DNA from: Lingula anatina
Taxonomy: Eukaryota; Brachiopoda; Lingulata; Lingulida; Lingulidae
Assembly: GCF_001039355.2 (NCBI RefSeq)
Contig: NW_019775758.1
Coordinates: 344,813 to 408,812, forward strand
DNA: 64,000 nt
Direction of reading: 5' to 3'
Shown: positions 1 through 11,549 of the stretch, in pieces
How the letters are laid out: each line of letters opens with the position of its first letter
How positions within the stretch are numbered: the first letter of the stretch is position 1
Position numbers and translations under genes: made by a program
The notes under the pieces: model-generated
The model's database searches: none
What the model was told of the DNA's origin: nothing
The model's input: only the letters and a program-made list of their open reading frames with translations

Positions 1-344
1 TTTCGGAGAACGGGCGAAAATCGGTGCGCGCGCAGGATGTCATCCATAAAAATAAAAAAGTGTGGCCTAATCCCACCAAGAAGATAGCACATTTTGATGA
101 AATGCAGAACATACGGAGTTAGCTAGAGCTCAATTTAAGTTCAAGATCTGTGACACCAATGTAAGGACTTTTTACTGAAGAAAAGGGAAATATAAATGTC
201 GACACAGGTGTAAAAATATCTAAAGTATACCGTATTTTTATGCAAAAGATAATTTGCTAAGTCCAACGAGAGAGCCTTCATTCGTTCTCGTGACATCCCG
301 ATTCTGGGGCCAGGGCGTTGTCGTGATGGACTGACGTGCCTCAT

Positions 345-450
345 CCGGGACTCGAACCCGTGACTTTGCGTTACCAAGCTTGATGACGCTTTGGATGCCT
401 CATTTTAAAATCAGTCGCCTTGCACGCTACCGACTGCTCCGTGTCAGACC
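345..450 (-). mobile_element. tRNA-derived SINE head (degenerate)
   Basis: The minus strand carries an RNA polymerase III internal promoter. A B box reading GGTTCGAGTCC lies at about 348-358, inside the T-arm-like CGGGTTCGAGTCCCGG. An A-box-like TAGCGTGCAAGG lies at about 418-429. A-to-B spacing is about 60-70 bases, close to a tRNA gene. No intact cloverleaf could be drawn, so a tRNA-derived SINE is preferred over a functional tRNA gene. Confidence 0.5.
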
Positions 451-540
451 CGCCCACCCTCCGTACTTGCGAGTTTCCTCTTATAGTAATCAATCGCAAT
501 TTTTAAAAAATTAATTCTGGCCAAAAGATGACGTTAGATC

Positions 541-612
541 TAGTGTGACTCGAACCAGCGTACGAGTGTCTGCCTGTATGCAAGACAGCAGAGTTACCAC
601 GGAGCCACGGAA
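541..612 (-). mobile_element. tRNA-like sequence, probable SINE head
   Basis: Read on the minus strand this begins with GTGGCTCCGTGGTAACTCTG, a good match to a tRNA 5' half with A box, and ends with a B box GGTTCGAGTCAC (about 545-557). Length is tRNA-sized at about 70 bases. The 3' acceptor half does not clearly pair with the 5' end, so it is more likely a SINE head or tRNA pseudogene than a working tRNA. It lies about 90 bases from a second tRNA-like block on the same strand. Confidence 0.45.
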
Positions 613-2601
613 GCTTTGTTATTAGCGCCGATCAGAAGGAAACTTTCAACCTTGCCACTGAGAGGGCCAGGTTGGATGTACATGTGTGTATCTGCTATCC
701 CAATCGATAATCCGGGTGTCGCAAATCATCCCAAGCAAATCCCACTCCACGACATTGATTGGGTAATTACTGGTGCGATTTCCATTTTAGCAACTGCAGC
801 GAGGGAAAATTTTAGCAAAACATATTTGCCATTTGGCAAACCTATCTGCGGTTTCCGCAAGCCCTATCATAGAAATTACACATATTAAAAAGTTGCCTAA
901 TAATTATATAAGCCGTTAACACTCCTGGTATTATAGCTCACGAATGGGTGTTTAATATCTCCCGGTGCGGTTCACAGTACACAGCACGAACCGTAAATTT
1001 AAAGAACAATGGGCCTTAAGGTGGAACATGGCAGTCATTTAAGTTGTCAAGGACTTTTTAATGCTGACGCCATAAACCGTACTGCGTCGAGTGCCGTTAT
1101 CCTAAGCCCGATGCGGTATTTGACAACTACGACTCAAATCGTCAAGGTGGATGACGTGACAGCGCGTGCGTGACCTTGACTGACAAGCAATCGTCTGAGA
1201 AATATTTGATTGGTTCTGCCTTATAATTTCTTTTTAAAAGTCAATATATGATTTCTTTGAGCCACAGAATAAACTGAAAGTTTCAGAAACACGGATTCGC
1301 CCTCAGTGGTAACGTTATATAATTTAAGAGCGTGACAAAATTACTTGACAATCATAGTTGGTGAGTGAATTGGAAATAAAAGGGGTTCACGCGGGGAGAG
1401 ACAATTTAGCTTATTAAACAAAATAATAGCTTGAAGTCTTCTGTATTTTGTCTCCTCAGCAATTTTCCGTTAAACAAGAAAAGCATAGTTGCCAAACGGT
1501 CCTCTTATTCATCTTCATATCCAATTTTACATTTATTTAATTATAGTTAAATGTTCTATATTTCTATATATGCTTTATATTTCCATATACAGTAGTCAAA
1601 TGTCCTTTGGCCTTTAGAAGAAGAGAAATAGACTTGAAATACTGAAGAAAAGGGACTTGACAATCAAATGTACTTTAATAGTTCATACAATTTTATCTCA
1701 CAGGGGAAGGGGAGGGTCGCAGTTGGATTCATATGCCATTAGTATACAGGGTGCATATACTGTACAAAGACATGCTTGAACTCGGAGTTAATTGAAACGA
1801 TCTTAATATGCTCTTACCACGCGATCTCCGCTTACCTCCGATCTGTAATTAGGGCAATATCTCTGTACTATACGGACTAGATCGTGTTACCTTGCGTAAT
1901 AACACGGAGGTTTCCCCGTTATTGATCAGTGTTAATTCCCCACTCCTTTTCCCATTAAATATACATGACACCTTGCTACAGGGGTACTCGCACTCTCTCA
2001 CACCCTGTATCGTGTTCAGGTACATGTACAGGTACAGTGAGTGAAAATATCGTATCAATTTGATGTGAATATAATGACTTAAACGTGACACTATATGACT
2101 TGGAAGAAAAATGCGAAGCTGATCATTTTCAGAATTTTGCGCTCATGTAAGGAGGCACAAGGTGCCGAGACATAGTAGTTTTAAAAGACCGCCAAAGCCA
2201 CAAAATAAAATTAGAATAATAATGATCTAATGAATACCTGTGACGATAAGCTAAGACCAAACATTAAAGGCGACTGACTTTAATTTAAAAGATAATAACA
2301 AGCAGGCGATTACAACCGAATATCTCTGTCTTACCGGGATATAGCAACCGCTCGGCAAAATAATTTTGGGTATCTCTCACTGCTATGTCATTAAAGAAAA
2401 GAATACAATATTTCAAGTTCATTTACTCTGAATGGAAGTAGAGCTTGATGTTCACTATCAGATTTATTGTCCAAGTCCTAATATTGAAGGGGTGAGAGTT
2501 GGCAGAACTTAATTAGTCTCAAGGGGGTCTCAAGCCAGTTGTAAAAAGGGATTAAACAGAATACTGTGCTCTTATTCTTCATCATCATCACCATTATTAT
2601 C

Positions 2602-2604
<3 letters not shown>

Positions 2605-2649
<45 letters not shown>

Positions 2650-2652
2650 TTT
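2605..2652. repeat. (TTTA)n microsatellite
   Basis: About twelve uninterrupted TTTA units. It produces a spurious Tyr/Leu/Phe/Ile-rich open frame. Confidence 0.95.
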
Positions 2653-3865
2653 TATTACCACCTCAAGGATGAAAGACATGGAGAATGTAAACATAAAATT
2701 GTACACAATAATATAATAATATTAATTAATATTTTACTGAGAAATAAATGATGAAATTTAAAGGCTTTCAAAAATGCTGTCTAACAACAATGTTGACTAC
2801 TAAAAAACTTGTAGTTACTCTTGGTATATTGGACATATAAGACATGTATGTACCCAGATACTGAGATAGACTGGTTTCGGTGTAAGTTTGCCCGGCTGTG
2901 AACTGCACACGGTCTTAATTCCTTTAAGGACTCGATCCCTTCCACCTGCCGACCGCGGTTGCACCTATTCCCCTCTCTCCACCCCCCTCACGGTACCTGC
3001 CACCGCGAGAGACGCACCTAAGGCCTTAGGTGCACTTCTCAGTTCACCGAGTACCCGTATCCCTCGGCAATACCGATCTCCGGACAAGAACAACAGTAAC
3101 AGCTTCGTCCCATCAACCGAACAATAAGTTTCCACCAATACGGAATCATTGCCGTTTTATTTGTGTTCATTTCGTGTGGTTGTTTTGGTAAGGAGCTGTT
3201 CTCTGGGTGGTTTATCGGACGGTTGCGTCTCTTCAAATGTAAAACAAATTAAGAGTTTGGTGGTGATTAGCGTTCGGGGTTTTAAGGTCATTGCGGTCAG
3301 AATACTTGTCCGACTGGTCAGATTATAGGGGCGCTGAAGGGTCGATTGGTGCTCGCCTTTGATTATTAATACCGTACGTGAATCGATGAATGAGAATTAT
3401 TTTTTCATCTGGGTAGTTAAATGATTTTACAATAGCTAAGGGTTTTTAAAGAGAAATATATATTACTTCTGAGGCAAGTCTTATATCGTCCTTACAACAT
3501 TCAGCAAGACGGACAAGACCGAACTCCTCATACAATTCACGATTTATCGCGCTTTTAACTCTCGCCTAAATTCATCCATAAAATTCAAGCTATAATAAGT
3601 GTGTTTTTTTCTATTATGCGTATTAATTAATCCGGCGGTACTGGTATTGCTTAAAAGTTCCACTACAACGAATAACCTCATTTTACTGGGGGTATGTCAA
3701 TCCTGAGAACAGAATGCACCTGCTTGGGAAATATTTCATGTAATGCAGACCTCGACTGCAGTGTTCAGATGAAATTAAAGTCATGCTTATTCAGGATTAT
3801 GTTGAACTATATCTAGCTGTTTCGGGGTTTAAACGAGTCATCAGGCGATGAAGAAATTTAGAAAA

Positions 3866-3888
3866 ACACACACACACACACACACACA
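3866..3888. repeat. (CA)n microsatellite
   Basis: About eleven uninterrupted CA units. Confidence 0.9.
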
Positions 3889-4640
3889 AATTGATTTCAT
3901 CCCACCACCACCCCCCCTCTCTCTCTCAGCCAAGGTTTCCACGGTCAAGTTCACCGTGGACCAGGTTTATGTACACCGACTGCGGCTCAGCCAGTATTAC
4001 ATCAAGCTATCAACACACACACCACGCTGTACCGCCTCCTTTATAATGGCCTGCTCGTATTTATTCACACTGTGAAGAGCTGGGAAGAAAACAATGCCCA
4101 CTTGGAGGTCGCCGGTCTCGAGAGTCAACACCGTGGCATTTAAAGCTGATTAATAAAGGTTAAGATCATCTTCAAGTTAACGTTCCGATTAACCCTAAGT
4201 CACCACACGCCTGAGCTGCACACCGACCCTCCAGTCCGAGCGAAGACGACCGAGTTAGTTCGTATCTCTTCACTACATCTGGGACACGTACGCTATCCAC
4301 GCGTTGGCTTGCAAAGGTAGGGTGAAAATAACCACCTTATAACCGGGCCAGCCTCGCCTGATCCTGGGAGGAGATAAAAATAGCCTCTGCCCCAGTTAAC
4401 ACGCTACTCGCTCTCTCTCTGTGTACAGTTAAGGGATTTACGCCGTCCACTAACAATGCTACTCGGTTAAACGACTACGCACAATAGCCGGCTTTAGAAA
4501 ATAATACGGAAATCCCGCATCGGGCTTGCTGTTTCACCTTAAGTCCTCGTTAAAGCCCGTGTAATTGATGTAAGCTCTAGCTACAGGGTATCGCTGATGT
4601 ATGGCGTTGGAGTGGCTCGGCGACCCGCTACACAAGAAAG

Positions 4641-6332
4641 ATGCTCGCCACGAGCAGCGGACGCTGCAGCAACAACACGGCGATACAATGCAGACGATCT
4701 TCACTAGTCCTTTACCTCCTCGCCATTGTTGTTGTCTGCTTGGAGATACGGCGTGGAGATGGAGCGAGGATTCTCGTCCACCCCCTCTCACAGTTTTTCA
4801 ACTCTCGCCTGCTGAACATGGAGAAGCTGTCCATGCTGTTACGTGACCGTGGCCATGAAGTGACGATGTTGATGGGGGACCATTACCTGCCCAGGAACAA
4901 CCTGACTGGAATCTCCATAGTTACCTTCAAGGTGTCGTCTGCTGACTGCGTGAGGGGCCTTGAAGTTGAGGAAGTATGGAGGATGCTACAGCTATCAAAG
5001 CTACAAACCTTTCAACTGATGCAGGGAAGAATGCTAACGTATTGTGAGGGCTTACTAGAAAACCGAGCCCTGCTGAAATCTCTCAGGGACGCCAAGTTTG
5101 ACCTTTATTTATTCGACTGGATCGAAGCATGCACGAAGATTTTAGTGGATTATTTCAACGTGCCTTCAATAATGTACTCTAACTACGGCTTAACGAACAG
5201 CTGGCCTGTATTTGGAACGCCGAGCCCCTACGCTTTCGTGCCCGACATCGGGACAGGCTTCTCTGATAAAATGTCATTCAAAGAGCGTCTAATTAATACC
5301 ATAGTGAGTATACTAGGGGAGCTGATTGTAGACCCCACTCGCCATCTACAGGTGTTAAGGGACCGCCATTTCCCCGACTTTCCCTGGGGCAATGACGTCG
5401 GAAGGGGGTTCGACAGGGTATCCCTTGTCATTTCCGCGAACACCCATTATGGGTTTGATTACCCCAGGCCACTGATGCCTCATATTATCCCCATCTCGGG
5501 GCTCGTCTGGACGCCGCTTAAACCCCTCTCATCAGATCTCCAGAAATTCGTCACGGAAGCAGACGACGGGGTGATAGTGGTCAGTTTCGGGACTCTGATC
5601 CCTAAGTACGACCCCAAGTTTGCGGAGGTCCTAGCCAACGTGTTTTCTCGCCTTTCTCAGCGGGTCTTGTGGCGTTACGTCGGGGAGCTCCCACCTGGCC
5701 TGGGGAAGAACGTAAAACTCTTAGAATGGCTTCCACAAAATGACCTCTTGGGGCACCCGAATGTCAAACTTTTTGTCACCCACTGTGGGGCCAGTAGCAC
5801 GTGGGAGACCCTGTATCACGCTGTGCCCGTCGTAGCCATACCTCTGTGGGCGGATCAACAAGCGCACGCACGAAAACTAACAGAACGCGCCGAAATCGGC
5901 GTGCAGCTCGACATGAACACACTGGACGAAGCAGCACTGGAAAATGCAATACAGGAAGTATTAAACAATCCAAAATATCAAACAAACGCAAAGAGAATAT
6001 CCTCAATTGTCAGAGATCAACAAAACGACCCACAGGAAACGTTTTTATACTGGGTTAATTATGTGATTAGACACAAGGGGTCTCTGCACCTCAGATCCCA
6101 AGCAGCGGCCAGCTTGTCTTGGTATCAGTATCTTTTACTGGATATTGTTGCATTCCTAGTTTTATGTGTCACCATTGCGTTGACTGTGTTATACTTCCTA
6201 TGTAGACTGGTATGGACGTGTGTGTGTTGCAGATTATACAAATCATTGCGGAGACAAGCTCCTCTTGAAATCAATGGACCCGGGCGCCATCTGACGGAAA
6301 ACCCCAATGGGGTGTGCAAAAAGATAAACTGA
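4641..6332 (+). CDS. UDP-glucuronosyltransferase family protein, intronless
   Basis: A complete 563-residue frame. UGTs of this type transfer a sugar from a UDP-sugar to small lipophilic acceptors and sit in the ER membrane facing the lumen. The order is standard: hydrophobic signal segment (about residues 22-36), N-terminal acceptor domain with RDRGHEV near 69-75, a retained acidic/cysteine motif FDWIEAC, then the donor-binding signature starting WLPQND (W363), FVTHCG (H381) and WADQQ (D405, Q406). A membrane anchor follows at about 499-525 with a cytosolic tail. Length is within the usual 520-560 range plus a slightly long tail. The first Met is chosen because the next in-frame Met lies beyond the signal segment. 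Oddity: the position equivalent to the catalytic His of vertebrate UGTs, 14 residues before RGHE, is Arg56 (codon CGC, 4806-4808). The acceptor is not predictable. Confidence 0.93.
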   Translation: MLATSSGRCSNNTAIQCRRSSLVLYLLAIVVVCLEIRRGDGARILVHPLSQFFNSRLLNMEKLSMLLRDRGHEVTMLMGDHYLPRNNLTGISIVTFKVSSADCVRGLEVEEVWRMLQLSKLQTFQLMQGRMLTYCEGLLENRALLKSLRDAKFDLYLFDWIEACTKILVDYFNVPSIMYSNYGLTNSWPVFGTPSPYAFVPDIGTGFSDKMSFKERLINTIVSILGELIVDPTRHLQVLRDRHFPDFPWGNDVGRGFDRVSLVISANTHYGFDYPRPLMPHIIPISGLVWTPLKPLSSDLQKFVTEADDGVIVVSFGTLIPKYDPKFAEVLANVFSRLSQRVLWRYVGELPPGLGKNVKLLEWLPQNDLLGHPNVKLFVTHCGASSTWETLYHAVPVVAIPLWADQQAHARKLTERAEIGVQLDMNTLDEAALENAIQEVLNNPKYQTNAKRISSIVRDQQNDPQETFLYWVNYVIRHKGSLHLRSQAAASLSWYQYLLLDIVAFLVLCVTIALTVLYFLCRLVWTCVCCRLYKSLRRQAPLEINGPGRHLTENPNGVCKKIN

Positions 6333-6953
6333 AGTATAGCTGTCATTAATTTATGGAGAGTTATTTATGTTCTGTGCAACTAGGTGTAAATTAATTAATC
6401 ATGACAAGTCGAGTATTATATTGAATTTGTTTATCGAAATATTGGCGATATTGATCTTATATCGCGCAAAACTTAATCATTTCTGTGTTCGTGGATATGC
6501 GATTTTTTTAATTGTAAGATTGTAATAGGTCCAGTTAACGCAAACTGTGAAAGGTTTTGCGTTTGATGCAATAGACAAACTTACGGGTAGTTATACAGTG
6601 TCGCAAAAAATTATTGCTATAGACTTCAATCACAGTGTATTTTCAAAAGATTTCCCTTTTTTGTACACCTGTCACGTATATATATATTTTTACTCATGAC
6701 TTCAAGTTTGTGTATTCTACACACAATTTTTGTAATATGGTTAGTGCCTGCAGTCTTCTAAACAACGTCGGGATTTTATCACCATGTGATAAACTCTTAA
6801 TACAATTTTGTTAGGATAAACTAGGGCAGGATTGAACTGTTTCTAACACAATGGGAGCGAAATACCGCAAACCACACCCAAATTATTGAATTATTGAATG
6901 TAACAATAGTTCTGCGCGACACTGTACACATTAAGAGTGATTTAAATGTGTGA

Positions 6954-6979
6954 TGTTGTTGTTGTTGTTGTTGTTGTTG
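6954..6979. repeat. (GTT)n microsatellite
   Basis: Eight to nine GTT units in the region just downstream of the UGT coding sequence. Confidence 0.9.
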
Positions 6980-7045
6980 CTTTGTAGACACTGACATGTG
7001 TTGTGGAAGTGTGCGGCAATGTGTTTTATCTTCTGTGTATTGTAA

Positions 7046-7105
7046 GACTGGGTTCCATAAACTTAATCGTTTTAGCGGCTTAAATGCCTGTCACGTTCAC
7101 TGAAG
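7046..7105 (+). repeat. Partial copy of the 10.0-kb fold-back repeat
   Basis: Starts with GACTGGGTTCC, as does the sequence at about 10000. It shares a degenerate series (TTTTAGC, CTTAAATG, CTG-CACG, CACTGAAGC) with the left arm of the fold-back element at 10019-10224. The right arm is not seen. Confidence 0.4.
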
Positions 7106-8950
7106 CTGCTGGGGGGGAGGGGAAGGCCTATTAACCTTCGTGCTCTCTTGTCCCTCTAGTTTTTAACATAGAACCTCTTGATGGAGTGCTCATCTTTATA
7201 TTTGTAAATGTAGATAAATACGGCATAATTCACTTAACAATGTACGAGTCAAGTGCAAAGTTTGTATCAGTTCAAACTAAAACTTAAATTTGTTTTACGT
7301 GTGACTGCTGCACACCTAAAACCAGGAATCTGTGACTGTGGTATTGCATTGGCGCTTTTACACTGAAGCGAGATCCGCCATTCTCGATGGAAACCCTCGT
7401 TGCAATATGTATAACGTAATCTTACCTCAGTTAAATGTGAACACTGCCTAGTATGATATTTGACTTGCCAGGGAGGGAAGTTATAGATGTTAAAATGGAT
7501 ATCGTCCACGGTTAAAAGCAAGTGGAAACGGTTAATCTTGTAATATGGCTATGATGCAGTCATTATGAAAGGTTTTTTTTTAATAAAATTTAGCATAGGT
7601 TTGCCCATGGGAATTGTATGCAAAACTAAATGCACATTACTAAAATCATTCTCAATTATTATTATAATTATTATATACTCACTTCAATGTAAATTCATAT
7701 TTCTCATTCACTGCGCATGCGTGGTCTGTATATTTGTCATTCTTGCTGACGCAGTGCTAATAATTCATAGAATTTTTATTTATACTGACGATTTTTTTAT
7801 TATTAAACGTGTTTTTGTATGTTGGAAGTTGCTGTTGTTGATTTCGGAAAAGTGCTTTTGAATCATTTCGCTTTACGGCATATGGCAATTTATGACATAC
7901 AGTAAAGCGACTATGAAAACTTCGATGTGGGCGGGAAGTATCTACGTTTGAATTAACGTCTCCATGTGATTGTGATTGGGTGATTACGTCAATCGGCAAT
8001 GTAATTTCCACTAATTAATTTCCATAAAACTTTTTCAAACAGCAGCACTATACCACGAACCCGACACCGCCTTATTGAAGTTGAACACACAAACACTTCG
8101 TATTGGCAAAATTGCGCCATTTCACCGTATGTTCTTTCGGTTATCACAAATTTGCAATCAAATTAAATCATTCGGGTTTATATATACCATAGAAGTTTCC
8201 AACAAATGCATCCCACAACCTAATACTGAAATATTCATTTTAGAACATACTCCATCTTGAACATTACGTCACACGGTAAGTAAGGCGGATTCTGCAAATT
8301 ATCACTGAAATTTACCGCGTTGTTTCATGCGATTTCTGTGGAAATTACTTTACAGATAGAAAATGTAAATAAAGAAAAAGTAGCAAGTGGGGGGAAAGTA
8401 GTTTGAAACAGTGAAAACTGGGACATTAGACGGCGTTAAGTAGCTTATGGCCATAATCCTAAATTTCGGAAGTCTTTCACAGTCGTAGCATCGTAAAAAC
8501 TTGACACCGATGAACTTCCAGCTGTATTATCTGTGCGTCCATATCATCTCAAATAAATCATTAACAGCATTCTGTTGCAAAGGTGATTTTACTGCGTTTG
8601 TATTAGTTTCAGTGTCATGCGGGTTGAAGCTGCACCCATATTGCTTTAAAAGCGCTCCCCCGTTTGTGTACGCATCTGGCACAGAAAACAGACTTTTTTT
8701 CTCTCAAAAAGACACTGGCCAGCGTCGCACAAGCCGTCAATGACCGCCGTACTTTCCAAAAGCAAAGAAAAAAAAATCTAAAGATTAACAGTAAAGTACG
8801 CTCCAATGGATCAAAATCATTGTGAACCATGAAGCGCCTTCCACACTGTTGTTAGAATCTTCAGCTCAAAGCATGCTGGCAGGAACTGATGATGTAATGC
8901 TTATGATGCGTCTTTCAAAAGACGTCGCATTCGATCAAACAGACTGGACC

Positions 8951-9242
8951 GCATTCACAACGATTTGAGCCAGGCTTTACAAATCCTGGAACTAAATATG
9001 GCGGACGTACATGAAAGAAAAACCGCCTAATCTTTTAATAGTCTCTCCGCCTCTCGCACGCCTCCCATGTGTTGTCCCAATGGAGCCGAGATTTAATGAC
9101 CGTACCCCAGCAGGGACGACGCATGGGGAGGCGTGTGAGAGGCGGAGAGACTATTAAAAGATAAGGCGGTTTTTCTTTCATGTACGTCTGCCATATTTAG
9201 TTCCAGGATTTGTAAAGCCATGGCTCAACTCGTTGTGAATGC
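8951..9242. mobile_element. Fold-back (palindromic) MITE, copy 1
   Basis: Two arms of roughly 115 bases are near-perfect inverted copies. The left arm begins GCATTCACAACGA and runs through TATGGCGGACGTACATGAAA to the CGCCTCCCATG region. The right arm mirrors this and ends TCGTTGTGAATGC at 9242. The loop is about 9069-9122. No open frame codes for a transposase. Related copies are at 10837-11135 and, as a right arm only, 12339-12439. Confidence 0.85.
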
Positions 9243-10018
9243 GATCTAAAACGTTTATGAAGCTGACATGTTAGTTTACAGTCAATCTGGTCGAAGACCT
9301 GTACGGCATCAACCAAAATTGGCTGTTAATTGAACGTAGGCTTGGTAATTCTTTTGTTTTTGCTTAAATAACTATCTTTTGGCTTTTTTGTGCATGTTGT
9401 GTGGATTTGTGGCAGACTGTTGTGGTCTAGGTCTAATATGTGGTAAATGTATAAGGTTGTTTAATGTCATTCAACATCTCATCCTTCACAAACAAACTCT
9501 GACTGCATGTGTTAGTTCAACTAAACTACCAGTATAAACTCAGGTAACACTTTTACTGACAAAATGGTTTAGAATACTGCAAATTTATGTGCTGAGTATG
9601 CACAAAAGGAAATACTGCAGTATTGTGAATTTCAACCATCCATTTGATCTTTTATCTTTGGGGTGCTTTGGAAAGGAAATGTAAGTCAAAGAGTTTTAAA
9701 GAATATCTAAATCACCTCTCTTATTTGATCCCACATATATACAAGTAGCTGAACAAAAATAAGCAGAAAAAAGACTTAAACATGACCCATATAAGGACAG
9801 CATCACACTGCACACTTTTGCAGACCAACCAGAAACATTTTGTTCATTCATTTTAACACCATACAATTAATATATTTTTAAAACCATATGCAGCAATATA
9901 TTAATTTAAAATTTGCTTTTTATAGAAGTAGTACAGTGATATAAAGTGTGAACTATTCATGGCAGTCATTTGGGCAAACCAACAGACCATATGGAGTTAA
10001 AGACTGGGTTCCCATGCC

Positions 10019-10224
10019 TAGATCGATCTAACTGGATCGCCCCATCTCCAAGGGGTTTCTTGCTAATTGCTTTTAGCTTAAATGGCTTAGATGTCTGGCA
10101 CGCCTACTGAAGCCTTTAAATGCTGGTGAATTACCCTCTTACAGCTTCAGTGGGAGTGCGAGACATCTCAGCTGCTTAACTTGATAGCGATTTACAGAGA
10201 ATCCCCTTGAAGATCGATCCAAAG
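10019..10224. mobile_element. Fold-back element with GATCGAT ends
   Basis: The left arm (about 10020-10112) contains GATCGATCTAACTGGATCG, CCAAGGGGTTTCTT, GATGTCTGGCACGCCTACTG and AAGC. The right arm (about 10143-10224) carries the imperfect reverse complement, including GCTTCAGTGGGAGTGCGAGA, AATCCCCTTGAAG and ATCGATCC. It is diverged and therefore old. It carries no coding capacity. Confidence 0.65.
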
Positions 10225-10836
10225 TTAGTACGATAGTCTCTGGGAATGGTCTCAAAGATGTCCACCAACTGAACTCAGCAATGATGTTTAGTATCAAACC
10301 CAATCAATAAGTAGACCATTTGTTCTGCAAGAAGCAGACAGACAGGATTTATTTGCAAATCAAGGCATCTGAAATGCTAATAAAGACAGTCTAACACAGC
10401 AGGTGTTGTCTGCACTTTGACAGTAGGCTATCAAACCAAAGACAAAAATAGCAGCAGTTGTACCTGAGGGCAAATGGCACAGGAATCAAAAAACCAACTT
10501 CAGAATCATGCAAAAACTTTCCATGAGAAATTCCTTTCACAAAAGTACTTGTTTCATATAACAGTCAAAATACTGACCAGCTATTTTGTAAGATAGGGAA
10601 TTAAGTATCAAATGATGGCCAATTTTACATTTTTACAGGCATAACTTCAAGATAGGACCTGTTGAAAGGTCCTAGCTTCAAGATAGCAGGTAATTTTTCA
10701 CTAGGATCCAACATACTAGTTTTTCGGTACCAGTGTGTCCACATGCACTCAAAAGAATGATCTATGGACATCAGTTGGAATAAAAATTTGTTGCCTCTGA
10801 ACATAGTGATGCCACTACCCACTTTAATAGGGGACT

Positions 10837-11135
10837 ATTCAGATCGAGAAGAGCTGAGTGCCAGTAAAGCCACAACCTAAATATGGTGTACTTACTTGAA
10901 AGGAATACCGCTAATCCTGTAATGGTCTCTCCACCTCTCTCCCGCCTCCCCACGCATTGTCCCTCGACCAGTTCAATTGAGCCGAGATTTAATAATTGTG
11001 CCCCTGCAGGGACGTCGAGTGGGGAGGCGTGTGACAGGCAGAGAGATCATTATAGGATTAGCGGTATTCCTTTCATGTAGGTCCACCATATTAAGGTTGC
11101 AGCCTTACTAGCACTCGGCTCTTCTCAATCTGAAT
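10837..11135. mobile_element. Fold-back MITE, copy 2 (diverged subfamily)
   Basis: Same plan and core as the element at 8951-9242, including GAGCCGAGATTTAAT in the loop and GGGGAGGCGTGTGA in the right arm. The outer ends differ: the left begins ATTCAGATCGAGAAGAGC and the right ends GCTCTTCTCAATCTGAAT. The termini are inverted copies of one another, so this is a complete but divergent family member of about 299 bp. Confidence 0.8.
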
Positions 11136-11221
11136 GGTCTGTAATTCAGTTAAAACTGATCTGCCTGACTTGCCAGTCAAATGCCAATGTTACGCATTAA
11201 AAAAAAAATGGACATCTTTGG

Positions 11222-11549
11222 TTATTTCTCAGCCAAGCTGGAGTAAACATGACCAGATAAGTATATTTCATGCCCAAATAAAAGAGTCTCCAGTCTATAC
11301 CTCTGCTCTTCAACAGTTGCTTGGGCAATGCCAGGGGCTTTGAAACCCACCCTGACACCACTGCTGAGGAAGAGGGACTTTTGTGACAAAGGTGTGCCCA
11401 GCCCAAGGTTTGGTTTGCCACCTGCCCTTGCAGGACTCAACACGGGGCAAACACTGGAGCTAGTGGAGCTGGGTTTATTACCAGCAGCTTTTTCCAACTC
11501 CCTGAACGCAGCGAGGTGTAATTCTGGCCCAACACGGCTTCCACGATTC
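11222..11549 (-). CDS. Candidate terminal coding exon, unrecognised
   Basis: A minus-strand open frame from a possible splice acceptor (TGTACATAG at about 11550) to a TAA at 11222. It translates to a low-complexity but protein-like sequence (RELEKAAGNKPSS..., SPARAGGKPNLGLGTP, TVEEQRYRLETLLFG). The block is richer in G+C than its surroundings, as exons are elsewhere in this window. I do not recognise the family, found no upstream partner exon before the contig join at 12338, and the acceptor has a weak pyrimidine tract. An open frame on the other strand covers part of the same stretch. Treat as unproven. Confidence 0.25.

Larger units (their letters stand above)
1..4640. other. Intergenic region upstream of the UGT gene
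   Basis: I see no convincing coding exon here. Open frames are short, and several are made of microsatellite sequence. The stretch holds two tRNA-like SINE heads (about 345-450 and 541-612), a TTTA microsatellite (2605-2652), a CA microsatellite (3866-3888) and a GC-richer block around 2890-3120 without recognisable product. The last few hundred bases should hold the UGT promoter and 5' UTR, but no single core element stands out. Confidence 0.6.
6333..8950. other. UGT 3' flank and intergenic DNA
   Basis: AT-rich sequence without supported genes. It holds a GTT microsatellite (6954-6979), a partial copy of a repeat also found near 10.0 kb (about 7046-7105), and the presumed UGT 3' UTR. I could not choose a polyadenylation site with confidence. 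Confidence 0.5.

Noticed and set aside
2566-2751. Open frame rich in Tyr, Leu, Phe and Ile
   Set aside because: It is the translation of a TTTA microsatellite; no gene structure around it.
2930-2942. tRNA-like B box (GGATCGAGTCC on the minus strand)
   Set aside because: One mismatch to the B box, but no A box at the required distance.
5228-6058. Several open frames opposite or out of frame with the UGT
   Set aside because: They are shadows of the UGT coding sequence, which has all family motifs in its own frame.
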